Positions 36,901 through 50,100 of a stretch of DNA of 64,000 bases are shown here, piece by piece. A program made the translations under genes and the position numbers. Under the pieces are notes generated by a model. The model ran no database searches. It saw only the letters and a list, made by a program, of their open reading frames with translations, and was not told the DNA's origin. The DNA lies in assembly GCA_007922305.1 (NCBI GenBank), contig ML677330.1:1453109-1517108 (forward strand), written 5' to 3'. Within the stretch, counting starts at the first letter, position 1. Every line of letters begins with the position of its first letter. The stretch comes from Dermatemys mawii. Its lineage: Eukaryota > Chordata > Testudines > Dermatemydidae.

Positions 36901-39900
36901 GTAGAGCTGCCCCCTCTTTTCCTGTTTACCCACGAACCAAAGTGCAGCTGCCTTTCAGACTGGGGCCATGGGACTTAACCAGTGCCCCTCCAACCTACCA
37001 TGTGCTGGATGGAAAGGAGCCAAGTTTAAGGTGGTGTTCTGCAGGGCCAGAAGATACTGTGAGTAGCAGAGGGGGAAAAGAGAACAAGGAGAGAGCCAGG
37101 CTGGGCAGGTGAGAGCTGGGGACTATGGGGAGGGCAGGAGGAGACATTAATGCAGAACATGGACATAATGGGTGTCAGGAACCTGGGTGGGGGAGGGGGA
37201 GAGGAAGGCATGTGGTGTCCGAGTAAGGAGCTGGGAACTTGGGGAGGCAGAAAACAGCTGGGCCTCAGGAAGCAAATGGGGAGCAGGATGGGAGGAAAGA
37301 GTCCGAACCTGGGGAGAAGGAAGGAACCAAGGTCTGGTGGGAAAGGAGGGAGCAGTAGGGATCCAAGGTAATTAAAATGGCAGTCGTACTAAGTGCTTAG
37401 ATCAACGGTTCTCAACCAGGGATATATGAGCCCTTAGGAGTACGCAGAGGTCTTCCAGGGGGTACATCAATTCCTTTTTGCCTAGTTTTACAACAGGCTA
37501 CATAAAAAGCACTAGTGAAGTCAGTACAAACTAAAATGTCATACGACAATGATTTGTTTATACTGCTCTATATGCTATATACTGAAATGTAAATACAATA
37601 GTAATATTCCAATTCATTTATAATTATATGGTAAAAATGAGGAAGTCAGCAATTTTTCAGTAATAGTCTGCTGTGATACTTCTGTATTTTTATGTCTGAT
37701 TTTGTAAACAAGTCATTTTTAAGTGAGATGAAAGTTGGGTGTACGTAAGACAAATCAGACTCAGGGTCCAGTAGTGTGGAAAGGTTGAGAGCCACTGGTT
37801 TAGATACTGTTGTGATGAGTGCTATAGAAAACCCAACTATAGAAAGAATCCTGTTAGGGGAATGGGAGTGTGTGTACATTCAAGTGTCACTGATGTGGGC
37901 AGATGGATAAGTTGGAAGGTTGAAATTTCTTGCATATGTGGGTAAAGGATTGCTTTGCTTGATCAGTTTCCCCCTCACTTGCTTCCAGTTACAACCTACA
38001 CCCAAGCAATTTTCCCATGCAAAAAAGGAGTATTGTATTTACTAGAGGGATGAGATTTGGAGTTTGCTGGGCTGGAGGGGAGGCTGCCTGGGATATGATC
38101 TCTTTACTAATAAGATTCACAATATGAAAAAGTTTGGGAAATCCTGCTCTGTAGGATGAAATCTTTCATAGCAAGAGTATTAATTGTTACAGATCATACC
38201 TGTGCCAGGGATTCCCAGAAATCATCTGTCTTTGCATTCTGGAAATGGTATTTCTTTAGGTAGTCCTAGAAAAAGAGAGAAGAAAGTGTTTTAAAGATTT
38301 GCATGCCCTTTCTCCCCTGTCAAAACAATGCACATATTGTAATGTTATCTGAAGTACTAATATGCAGATTACCTTCCTAGGGTGGTGTTATTCCTAACCA
38401 GCCAAAGGCTTTGAGAGATACATACTTTTGTTTATTTCACTGCTTTCTGCACAGAAGTAGAAACATTTTCCAAATGCAGGGTCCACAGGTTGCTCTAAAA
38501 AGGAGATCTCAGAAATATCCCTACTCCTCCCTGTATAAATGCGAGGTGGGAGCAGTTGCTCCCACTCTTCTGCCTTTGAGAAAGCCAGAAACATTGAGAA
38601 ATGATTGCACACTGAATTATACGTGTCCAAAATATTAGTCCAAATGACTTACAAACACCATTTCCTAGTGACAATTTGGGGGACATGAAAGATCTTAATG
38701 TCAGCCAGGATGAAGTGTGTGTGAATTTATACACTGGCCATAAGAGAACCAGCCTCTTCCTTCTGGAACCTAAATTTGGGCCTATTGTTTTTTTATAAAA
38801 GTTTTAATGTGTATGTCTCAATTTAAAAACAAACAGAATCAGCAAAAAGACAGCTGCAAACTGATGAGACATTTGAAATGGTGGAAGAAAGTTTCCTCAT
38901 CAGCCTAGTTGTGTGTGGCTGCAATAAATCAAATGGAACCATATTAATCCAAAAACATTTCAGTGCTTTCCAAAGGACAGGCTTATTAAGACCTGGAGTG
39001 AGTATATTTCAACATCATACCATAATGTGCAATGTATTGATACTTGGAGAGGACCCTAGACTTTTTCTTTCTTGTTTACCTGAGTGGCGAAAATGTAGTT
39101 GTATTGTAAATTTCTGTCTTATTTAATAGGTCACAAAAAGAGTTATTTTAGGGGTGTCTAAAAGTGGAAATCAAAATTGAACTATGATAATTTGGACAAC
39201 TGCATTCTGTGATCAAAATCTTCTTAAAGGCGTAACTGATAACTAATAATTAGCTATTTAATGATTTGCTATTATGCTTAAATATTGAATGCTAGAACAC
39301 GTTACCCCCTAATTCAGTGCTACTCTGAGACTGTGACACATCAAGTAGTACGTGATATTTTCTTTCCTACCCTGCCTACAGAATATTAGGTAGGTGCTGT
39401 TTGTTTCAGTCTTAGCTGCAGCTATTCCTGTACTGTATAGGGATGGGTGGTAAGCAGGAAGTATTTATCACAGCAGCTTGTGCCTATAATGTGGAGTGTG
39501 ACTGAATATTCCTGTGTTTGTAGGACTGTCCTTGCTGATTGTATGGAAATGTTTTTGCTATGGTTTCAATATAATCAGTCAGCTGGCTAGCCAGGGTGTT
39601 CTCCCAGCCCTTTGATATCTTAGCCCTGTCAATTCTAGCTTTGGAGCAGTGATGAGAGCACTAGTGTAAACAGGGCTCAGGCAACTCTATCACTGTATTC
39701 TGAAGATTCACTTTGAGGACTAGCTCAATGGTGAGAGATTTCTTGAAAAATGGCAGTGTAACAGCTCAGAGATCTTGGGGGGAGGGGGAGAGGATGAGGT
39801 AGGTTGGGGTTTTTTTGGGGGGCGGGGGTTGGTATATGAGGGGGAATAAGAACATCTAATAGCCCAGGAAACAAAGGCATCATGATTAATTATTTAAAGA

Positions 39901-41091
39901 TTTCAGAGAACAGCAGTTATGTCCTCCATTTTTGGAGAGGACCCCAAGTTCTCCAATTTTCTCTTCTGTGTGTATGGTAGTTGGCATGTACCCTAACAAT
40001 GTATCCTGGCCTCTTGGTAGGGTCAAAGTAAAAGAGGACTGGGGTTTTTTTTTGTTTGCTTGTTTTCAGGGCAAATTAGCACCATGCATTTGGATTGAGA
40101 GTTGTGGAGTAACTCTGTTTTCAGACTCTGGCTTCCCTAACTGCTCTGAAAGAGGAGTTTGCCTGTATTGGCCTAAGGCCCAGCTTCAATTTTTTTGCAG
40201 GTGCCAAATGAATCAATATTTGTAAAGTCTTCAGGTAGATTTCTGTAAATGGTATAGCATAACTGAGTGGTCTGGAGGTACTTGGTGTTAGAAAGATGCA
40301 GGAGTGCTTTGGTAGCTGGGGGACTAGGCTCTAGATATTATGGATAAGAACCTGGGGATAAAGTATTAAGGTGGAATCAGGAAGGTATTGTTAGATATCA
40401 TGTGCCTAAGGTCATCACTGGCTGGCCTTCAAACACACATACAACCCTGCAGTTCAAATTCCAACTCATTGTGAATGTAAATTTTCACTTTACATTGCCA
40501 CCTAGTCCCATTGCAAAAGGTTCCATAACTTCTATATCATTACAAAACTGTACCATCATGCCGGAAATTTGTGTAACCTAGCTTTTATTGTCTACACAGC
40601 TTTTTCAGATGTGGTTGAAGAAATTAGTGTATCTACATCCTGAAAAAAATAAAATTTATATTAATTGGAGTAAAGAAGTATAAAAAACATATTTATATTA
40701 ATTGGAATATAGAAATGTTGTTAGGAATAAATGTTTTAGTACAGAAATAGTTATCTAAAATTCTAATGACCACCAAAAGTGAATATATCGCATTCACTTT
40801 TCTGAGGAAAATCTTTCCCTTTGCCACAGATAGTTTATTTTTGTTTCTGGTGTGTTTTATTGTTGGTCATACCTGACATCCTTTTTGAAAACTTGCTGGT
40901 ATAATCCAGTCTTGCAGCATTCTGAGAATTGATGCTCCCTACATACAAAAAGAAAGGGAATAAGGTCATTTCATACCTTTTTAAAACTAGATTCTCATTA
41001 CTTTAAAAGACTTTACTAGAGTGAATATTCCATCCAGCAAAGATAGAAGTAATCTATATAGATACAAATTTAGTTCCTTATTTCTGCAGAG

Positions 41092-41126
<35 letters not shown>

Positions 41127-44100
41127 GCCATGATTTCAGATCCTGTTGTGAGACTTTGACTAAGAAATTAGAAGCCTTTAAAATGCCGTAAATCTGCAGT
41201 TTTAGATTGTACATTGACTACTCAAGGCTTAAATTATGCTGGGATGATGATCTGGCATAAAAATACCAATCTCTGAAGCAGGTTGACAGGCTCTGTGACA
41301 CTTACTCCAAAGAAGAGATCTTGGGCGGTGAGGGGGGGGGGGAGGCAGGAGGAGACAAAGTAGATGGGGGCCTTGGGAAAGGAACAGGGTGGGGGAAGAC
41401 ATCAAGGTAGATGAGGAGAAAAAAAGAAGAGGAAATAACAGATAGGTGAAAGAGAGAAAATGGGATAGCCAGAAAGAGAAGGAAAGAAAAATAAACAAAA
41501 CCCAACATACAACTTCAAGGTTAGTAAATTTTATTTCCCTGGCAGAAGAAAAGGATAGTTGAAAATATGTTTTGAACTGTTATTTTTTTTAAAAAAAACA
41601 ACTTACTGTCCCGTGAGATTAGACACTTATGTCAGTCCTCAGTAAGCCTTGACTCCATTCTTTATATTATTAGGGATGACAATTTGGACACACTAGTGTG
41701 ACACTGGAGTGGTTGTTAACACTGAGTATACTTATACAATAGTTAGGACTTGTCTACACTAAGACTTAGTGCGCAGCAAGCTGGGGTATGACTATACAGT
41801 ACACTAGCCTGCTGCACGCTGATTGGCCCTGTCAACCGTGCTACCATGCACTAAAAGTTCTATATATGCTTTGATGTAGAGCAATGGTTTCAAACAACAA
41901 TGGACAAGCCCTTATTTGGAGACTTTCTTTTCCAATGTATTGTCGTAGTTCTCAATCTGGCCAGCAGATGGCTCTTTTCCAATGCAAAAATAGCTTTATT
42001 TGTTATATAAATTGGTTGACAAGCTTCAGAACTGATGACTTATACAGTCTCCAAGGTCAATTTTATAAACAATGTAGAACAGTGTTTCTCATCCTTCCAG
42101 CCTTCATGATTGCCTTTTGTGATCCCCTTGAGGTTGTAATACTGGAGAAGAAGAACACAAGTTATATAAACCCAGTTGTTTGCATAACTTTTCTCTTATT
42201 TGGGCCAGATCTTCATTTGGTGTAAATTGGAATAGTGCAGCTGAGGTCAATAAATGACTGATTTATACCAGCTGAATAGCTGGCGCATTTTTTTTTTTTA
42301 TAAACATACACGCTACCAGCTGGACTAGGTTACCTAGGGAGGTGGTGAAATCTCCTTCCTTAGAGGTTTTTAAGGTCAGGCTTGAGAAAGCCCTGGCTGG
42401 GATGATTTAGGTAGGGATTAGGTCCTGCTTTGAGCCAGGGTTTGGACTAGATGACCTCCTGAGGTCTCTTCCAACCCTGATATTCTATGATTCTATGGTT
42501 TTATGATAGATCCAAAGGAGTCTGAGTATCTGAGGTCTACGTTAGTGTAAGATGGAAAGGTCTAACTTCCACCACATTCATATCATTACAAACACAGTTG
42601 CTAGCCCATGCCAGAGATATTGTGTGGTTGCACGTGTGTAAATTGGGAAGTTTTGTGGCTATAGTTTTTTAGCCACAGGATTCAGAAATGCTCAGACTCT
42701 CAAGACTACTTCAAAAAGAGCTTATTTAAAATATTTCCTCTGAAATTTTTTTTATCAATATTAGAGCTAAAATATTATGGAAAATTCAACTGTTATCTGA
42801 AGACCATGTATTAAACTCTTAAATTAAACTGTGAGAGAGATGGAGTATAACAATTCAAGTGCAAATCTTAAAACAACTTTAACTGTGGAATCACTAATAC
42901 CAATGCTGTTATATGGTCAAACTGTCTTTTACCTAACTTAGAGGCACGTGGATGAGCTAATATCTTTTATTGGACCAGCTTCTGTTTGGGAGAGGCAAGT
43001 TTTTGAGCTTCCACAGAGCTCTTCCTCAGGAGCCAAGATATAATTTATCTTGAATCTGAATATTCTCACTTTGTGGATTTAACTTGGTCTATTTTTATTG
43101 TCTACAGGTAAATCTCTGATGATAAGATTAGTTTGCTTCCTTTTGGGTAACACTCAATTAAGAAACCTCCTTTGAAAGTGTGTGACAATTGACAACGCAC
43201 CATTTGGAACTCAATGTCAGTTTAATCAAAACACATAAATATGACCTGAAGAAGAGCTTTGTGGAAGCTCCAAAGCTTTAGTCTCTCAACACAGGTGCTG
43301 ACTTGTTTTTGCCAGTGAGTACTCCTCTCCACCCCCTTTCCCCTTGTGCAAGTGGGCCCAGGCCTGGGGGTGGAGTGGGGGGCAGGCCCATGGTCCTTGT
43401 GCTGAGGCCCACAAGACATTAATCTGGCCCTGCAGATACTGAGCACTCCCTATTTTTTTCAGTAGATGGTTGAGCCCCAGAGCACTCACACAGGCAGCGC
43501 CGATGTGTCTCACCAACAGAAGTTGGTCCAGTAAAAGCGCCGATGTCTCTCACCTATCTTGTTTTATGGCACCAATATGGGCACAAAGTGGAGGGTGAAT
43601 TGAAGATGGGAGTTTTCTGTCCAATTTCTTATACAGCATAGTTATCTGGATACTTTTAAAAAGTTGTAGAAAACAAGAATGTGTCTTTTACTCGCTGTAC
43701 TGGTGAAACTTAAATCAACTTTAGGTCCGGAGTGTCTGGTTTTACTCTACATATCTTGGCTATTGTTGGTTTGACTGAGATCTTCATGGCTGCTAGAATT
43801 CAATTTACCTAATGATTTCTGGTTTGGCTACTGGACATTTATGATGCAACAAATACAGATTTATATTGTGGGTATAGGCATTAACAATTGGAAAAAAACT
43901 GTAAAAGAAGTAGCCTACTCAGGTGTAGGGCTAGCTAATAAAGATACCTAACATTCAAGAGGATTTTGTTCTAGACATAAAATCAGCGACAGATACATTT
44001 TTGCTTAGCATAGTAATGGAAGCCTTGAGGCAAGGAATCAGCTGGATGTAACATTAGCAGACGCTACATTAGAATTTTTACATACAGGGTTCTGAAAAAG

Positions 44101-47100
44101 GATACAAAAGCACAATCTATAGTTTGTTCACCAAGGATTTAATTAATTCAACTCAAAATCTTAATCCTACTAAATTTTTGGTGAAATCAGATTTTTAAAT
44201 GCAATTAATAATTGAGAATCTCTGAATTCTGTAAGTAACTGCTCTCTTGGAGTGCAGTGTGCAACGGAGAATTTGAATGATTAGAGGAAACCTTATCTAT
44301 AGCATCAAATAGGAGCAAGCTCTAGAGTCATACAAGAAGTTGTTAACCTAAATGAATTAAGTATACAAGAAACAGTAAATGGCAGGAATATTTTGCAGTA
44401 AGAAGCTACTGGGTCAAATCCTTCTAGTACTCCCACTAAAAGCAGCGGCCCTGTCTTAAAAAGTTTCCCACTGTTATTACACTGTTTCAGCAATGTTAGG
44501 TACCATAGCTTAGAAGAGAAGTGTTTTCCTACAGGGTATGGTTACACTTACAAGATTATAGCGCTATTAGTTATAGCGGTCCCCTTATACAGTAATATGT
44601 ATAGCGCTATTGTATGTCCACACTCAGACGCGCCAGCGGTATAGCATGGCCACATTTGGGGCACTTAATGTGGCATTAAGAGCAGCGCATTAGGGCAGGT
44701 ATCCCAGCATTCAGCTGGGTGCAACGTGCTTTTTAAACGAGGGGAGTGAGGCGGGACGCGTTGTGTGTATGTGGAGGGAGAGAGACAGTGGTTTTTACGT
44801 TCTTCTGAAAGCCTGTCAGCGAGCCTCCGTTCACAGAAGGCTTTGTTTTCACACAGGCTCCCTCCTTAAACATTTGCATTGCTTATCTGCCGAGTTAAGA
44901 GAGAAACTCTAAAGAGGTACTTCCGCATTCCTCCAGCCGAGTTCAAAACAAAGGGAAAAGACGTCAATTGCCTTAAATGGCTCTAGGCATCTCAAGAGAT
45001 CACTTGTAGCGCAGTGGGTGTCCACATTCTCGCCGTAGCGCTACAGCAGCTGCGCTACAGCCTTTATTCCCCATGCGGAGGTGGATTACCAGGAGCGCTA
45101 TAACTCCGTGGTTATAGCGCTCTATGTGCCTTGCCAGTGTGGATGGGGAGGAGGTTATAGCGCTCGTGGGGGCCTTATAGCGCTATAAAGTGCCAGTGTA
45201 ACCAAGCCCACAGACTCTGGGAGACAGGCAAGTCCTTGCTTAAGACAGCCCCCAACCTGAAGCAAATACTCACCAGCAACTACACAATGCACAACAGAAA
45301 CACTAACCCAGGACCCAATCACTGCAACAAATCATTGCCAACGCTGTCTGAATATCTGTTTAAGGGATACCTAACCACATCAGCAACACCATCAGGGGCT
45401 CATTCACCTGCACCTCTACCAATGTGATATGTGCCAGCAATGCCCCTCTGCCATATACATTGGTCAGACCAGTCTCTATGCAAAAGAATAAATGGACAGA
45501 AATCAGACATCAAGGATTGTAACATTCAAAAACCAGTAGGAGAGCACTTCAATCTCCCTGGACACTCAATAACAGAATTAGAACTGGCCATTCTTCAACA
45601 AAAAAAAGGTTAAAAGCAGATTTCAAGAAGAAGCTGCAGAACTGGAATTAATTTGCAAACTGGAAACCACCAAATCAGGCCTGAATAAAGACTGGGAGTG
45701 GCTGGGTCACTACAAAAAATAATTTCCCGGGTACTCATACCTTTTTATCAACTGTTGGGAATGGGCCACATCCACCATGACTGAACTGGCCTCATTACCA
45801 CTGACCCCCCCACTTAGTAAGGCAACTCCTATTTTTTCATGTACCTGCACAGTGTATTTTTCATTCCATGCATCTGATGAAGTGGGTTATAGCACATGAA
45901 ATCTTACGCCCAAATACATTTGTTAGTCTCTAAGGTGCCACGAGGAGGACTCCTTGTTTTTGCTGATACAGACTAACACAGCTACCCTTCTGAAACCTGT
46001 CACAGTGTTAGTAAGGGTGGAGAACTTTTCAGAAAGGCTAGTGCTGACACAAGCTGACTGTCTGTGATCTCCATTGTCTTTTGTCTCCTCCTTAAACTTC
46101 CTTTGTTATAGTTAAGATTATAATGCGAGGCCTCTCCTACCTTGCTGTATGATATGCCATCAAATACAGATGTTATTTCAGCTGGAGATGACACACTGAC
46201 CACAATAGGGTGAGAAGACAACAAGGAGTCATCCTTCAGCACAGGCAGCACGTCGTCAATTAACACCTGATCAAGCTGGTAAATAGAAACCAAACCATGA
46301 CTAATTCTTATCAAAGAACAAATAGTTTATAACTTTAAATTGAAGCTTTGGATCTGCCTTTGGTATATGGGGTTATGGATGGAGGAGGCATGCAGAATGA
46401 AATTTTGCCTTCTCTATAGAATGGCTTGTGCATTAGCACAATATTTCTAAGATGGGGACCTTTTCCCTCTGCTATGATAAATTACCTCTTACAGAATCCT
46501 GTTTGAACATGTGCATCTTACAACACAAAAAGCTCAGCAAGATAAAAAAGGGAGACTATTACCAATTTCAGCTTTGAGACATAGGCACAGATGACTATAT
46601 CGAGGTTGGTTGAGGAGTACGGAGGGTTTCTTCAGGAACTGTCCCTGGTTTGTTTGATTTTTTTATCTTTTGTCAGATCCAGTAACCCATGATCCATATT
46701 CACTTAATTCCTGATCAATAGATGAATGAGACTAAAGTTCTATATAAGTTTCTGTTATACTGTTCACTGGTATATAGCTCAGTGCCTTAGTTAAATACTG
46801 TGCCTAGATGTAAAAAGGGGCTACATAACTTCATGATCAATAATACGTAGTTATGTATGTTTAAAGTAAGAGTAGTAGAATTTCATACTTCAGGTTGTAA
46901 AGGGATTAATCCAGGGTAAGGAAGGATTTCTCCCCCCTCCCATCCCAAATAGCATAGCATTGCACAAACAAAAAGGTGAATAATGTTTTTTGGCTTTGCT
47001 TTGGATTATCAGATATGCTCTGGTCACTGCTAAAGTAAACGGGCTAGTGATCAGTATTTTGCTATAAAGATTTAATGTAATAAAAATCTAACAAACTAAA

Positions 47101-50100
47101 TCTCCTCCTCTATATAAATCTCCTCCTTTATATTTATATAAATAAAAGTAGGAGTGCCTATGGTAGCTAGAGTTTCATATTAATTTGGTAGATAGGGGCC
47201 ACGGCATCTGTTTTTGGCAGACAACAAAATCGCCTAATTCATACAAGCAGTTATTAATCCTCAGTGTGTAAAATAAGCAACTACTTTCCTTTTCCTGTGT
47301 AACGCCAACAGACCCTGGTCATTGGTGAGCAGGATCGAACCTGGGACCTCTGGAGTTTAGTGCATGAGCCAAAAGCCAACTGTCTGTTAGTTAATGCTGC
47401 AGAGCAAACTCATTAATCTCTCTCTCTTTCAGTAGCCTCAGTGCCACTAGATGGGATAGAACACCACACCCGGGGTGTGGGTTACCCTTGCAGAATCATA
47501 GAGTGAACGAATTAGTTCAGTTCCACTGTTGATAATGTTGGGAGCTTTAGGATAGACAGGCCACCTGCAGTCACTACTGTTTTAATCACTATTTTGATTA
47601 GACCTGCTCTGAGCATGGTTCTATGTCATAGTGCTTAAAACACTTGCAGGAGCTGAATCTGGAGAACTAATTTCCCCCTCCCTGCACTGAACCAAAGCTG
47701 TAGAAAAACAGTTTGGATTTAAATAAATTCACCCTAACCCCCCACTTGCCAATCCACCAGACTTGAAAAGGATTTACATTCCAGGTTGGATTGTGGTTGT
47801 GTAAACCCCTCTTTTCCCCCATCATGCTCTTCAGCTCTTCTGAATCAATAAAAGGAGATGCTCCATCTTTCAGGAGTAGGACTTACAGCCACTTTGCAAA
47901 ATCGCCATGACCAGGCTCAGAATCCACTTATGATTCTTTACTATGATGACAAGCTAATGTTTTGATGAGTGAGTAGAATTACTCTCCTCAGGTGAGCAGA
48001 ACTTTGCAAGTCTTATAGACTAGTTTCAGACCAAAACCTAGTTAGCAGGACAATTTAGAAATAAATTTCACAGTCCAACCAGTAGAGGTCTGTGGTATAC
48101 AACCACACAAGTCAATTTGTTCAGGTACCTCCTTTCTCTATATATCTATGTGCCATAATAATTAAGTATATGTGTATCCACTATGTGTCCTTGTTTTCAG
48201 TGTCTGTGACAGGACTCTTATTTTCATTCTATTCCAAAATAAAAAACATAGTGTAGAAATAATTACCATTTGCCAATCAGGTTCTGCAGCATTTACTCCC
48301 AGGAACTCAAAGTAACTGGCAAATCCTTCATTTAGCCACAAGTCGTCCCACCAGTCCATGGTCACAATGTTTCCAAACCACTATAATTGTAAAGAGTAAA
48401 TATTAAGTGTTAGCCACCATGATAAGTGTATATTATAGTTCTGCAAATCTTCATGCAGGACTTTCATTTGTTTACATTTCTTCCTGTTGCAGGAAGAAGA
48501 ATTTGTCATAAAGCTAGGTTTTTAATGGGAATTCAGATGACTCACATTAATCATTTGTATTCTGAAATTACATATTACAGTGGTGATTTGGTACTGATTC
48601 ATATGCCACTGGAAGTATTTTTAGTTTTTCTCTTGATTTGATTTACCTTTTTATATGGACCAAATTTTCAATCAGCTTCCAGAGTTTAGTTGTATCCATT
48701 TGCAAGCTTAAATCACATATCTGCGCAGGTAAATGATGTGGGTGGGTGGATGTGAGAGAGATGATGTTGCAGGCAGATTTTTCTGATGCTGGCTGAAAAC
48801 CTGGTCCTAAGCATCAAATTTTCTGAGAAGAGTCCATTTGCAATAATTCCAGTACTATAAAACTCTAGCAATAGAATTGCCTTTGTGTACTTATTTTAAA
48901 GTGAGGTTTAAACATACTTAGAAACCTGGAACCAAATGTATGGCTGATTATTTTCATAAATGAGGTAGGGATACCATGCACTTCTAGTGCTTGAAAAACA
49001 TTAAACATTTCATAAAATCTACCTGGTGAACGAGCTCATGGGCAACCACAGCTGCTACTCTCTGTTTGTTAGATGAAGCAGATTCTTTGGGATCGTAAAG
49101 TAAGTTGGTTTCTCTGTAAGTGATCAGACCCCAGTTTTCCATAGCACCAGTTCCAAAATCTGGAATAGCTATTTTATCTATATTGAAAGAAAGAGAGCTG
49201 GGTTAACATTGTATTCTCCAGGATTCTTCAGTGATATTTCCTTTTTAGGTAAGAAGAATTCATCTGCTTATTCAGCATATGGGATAATAGCTTGTTGTGT
49301 TGCTCACTGTTTGACAGTCTTCTCTATTACATACTGCAGTGACAGAGTGAATCCCAGGATCTCTGCTCTTCTGTGTAGAATGCTCAGTGATACCGTGGGG
49401 CAAATCCTCAACTGAATGTAAATTGTCATAGCTCCATTGACTTAAATGTAGTTTTGACAGCTTACACTAGTCAAAGATCTGTCCCCAGATAAAGTGCTGT
49501 TCAAGCTTATGGAAATACACATGTGATCCAACACTTGAATTTGGCTCCAGAAATTATTAGTATTTCTAGGGATATGCTGTAGGCAATAAAGCATCTGAAA
49601 CTGTCTGTAGCATAATGAAGCATGTCATTGTTTGTCACTCTCTGGAATAACAAATATTTATTGACTTATTAACTGAAGCTAATCCCCCATATGGTGAAAA
49701 ATATTTGCTTCTCATTGCAATCTGTGGAGTCACTTCTTCATGTTCCATAATCAGTACAAGTTAAAATGAGAATTATGGACTCACAGATGACAGAACAAGA
49801 AGCAATGGTCTCAAGTTGCAGTGTGGGAGGTCTAGGTTGGATATTAGAAAACACTATTTCACTAGGAGGGTGGTGAGGCACTGGAATGGGTTACCCTAGG
49901 GAGGTGGTGGAATCTCCATCCTTAGAGGTTTTTAAGGCTTGTCTTGACAAAGCCCAGGCTGGGATGATTTAGTTGGGGTTGGTCCTGCTTCGAGCAGGGG
50001 GTTGAACTAGATGACCTCCTGAGGTCTCTTCCAACCCTAATCTTCCATGATTCTATGATTGGCCATACATTCTGTTCTGTGAGGATAAGGGTATGGGTAA

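Noticed and set aside
47324..47400. Possible tRNA gene
   Set aside because: GGATCGAACC resembles a T-arm in reverse but no acceptor stem or anticodon arm can be drawn; treated as a tRNA-like repeat scrap.
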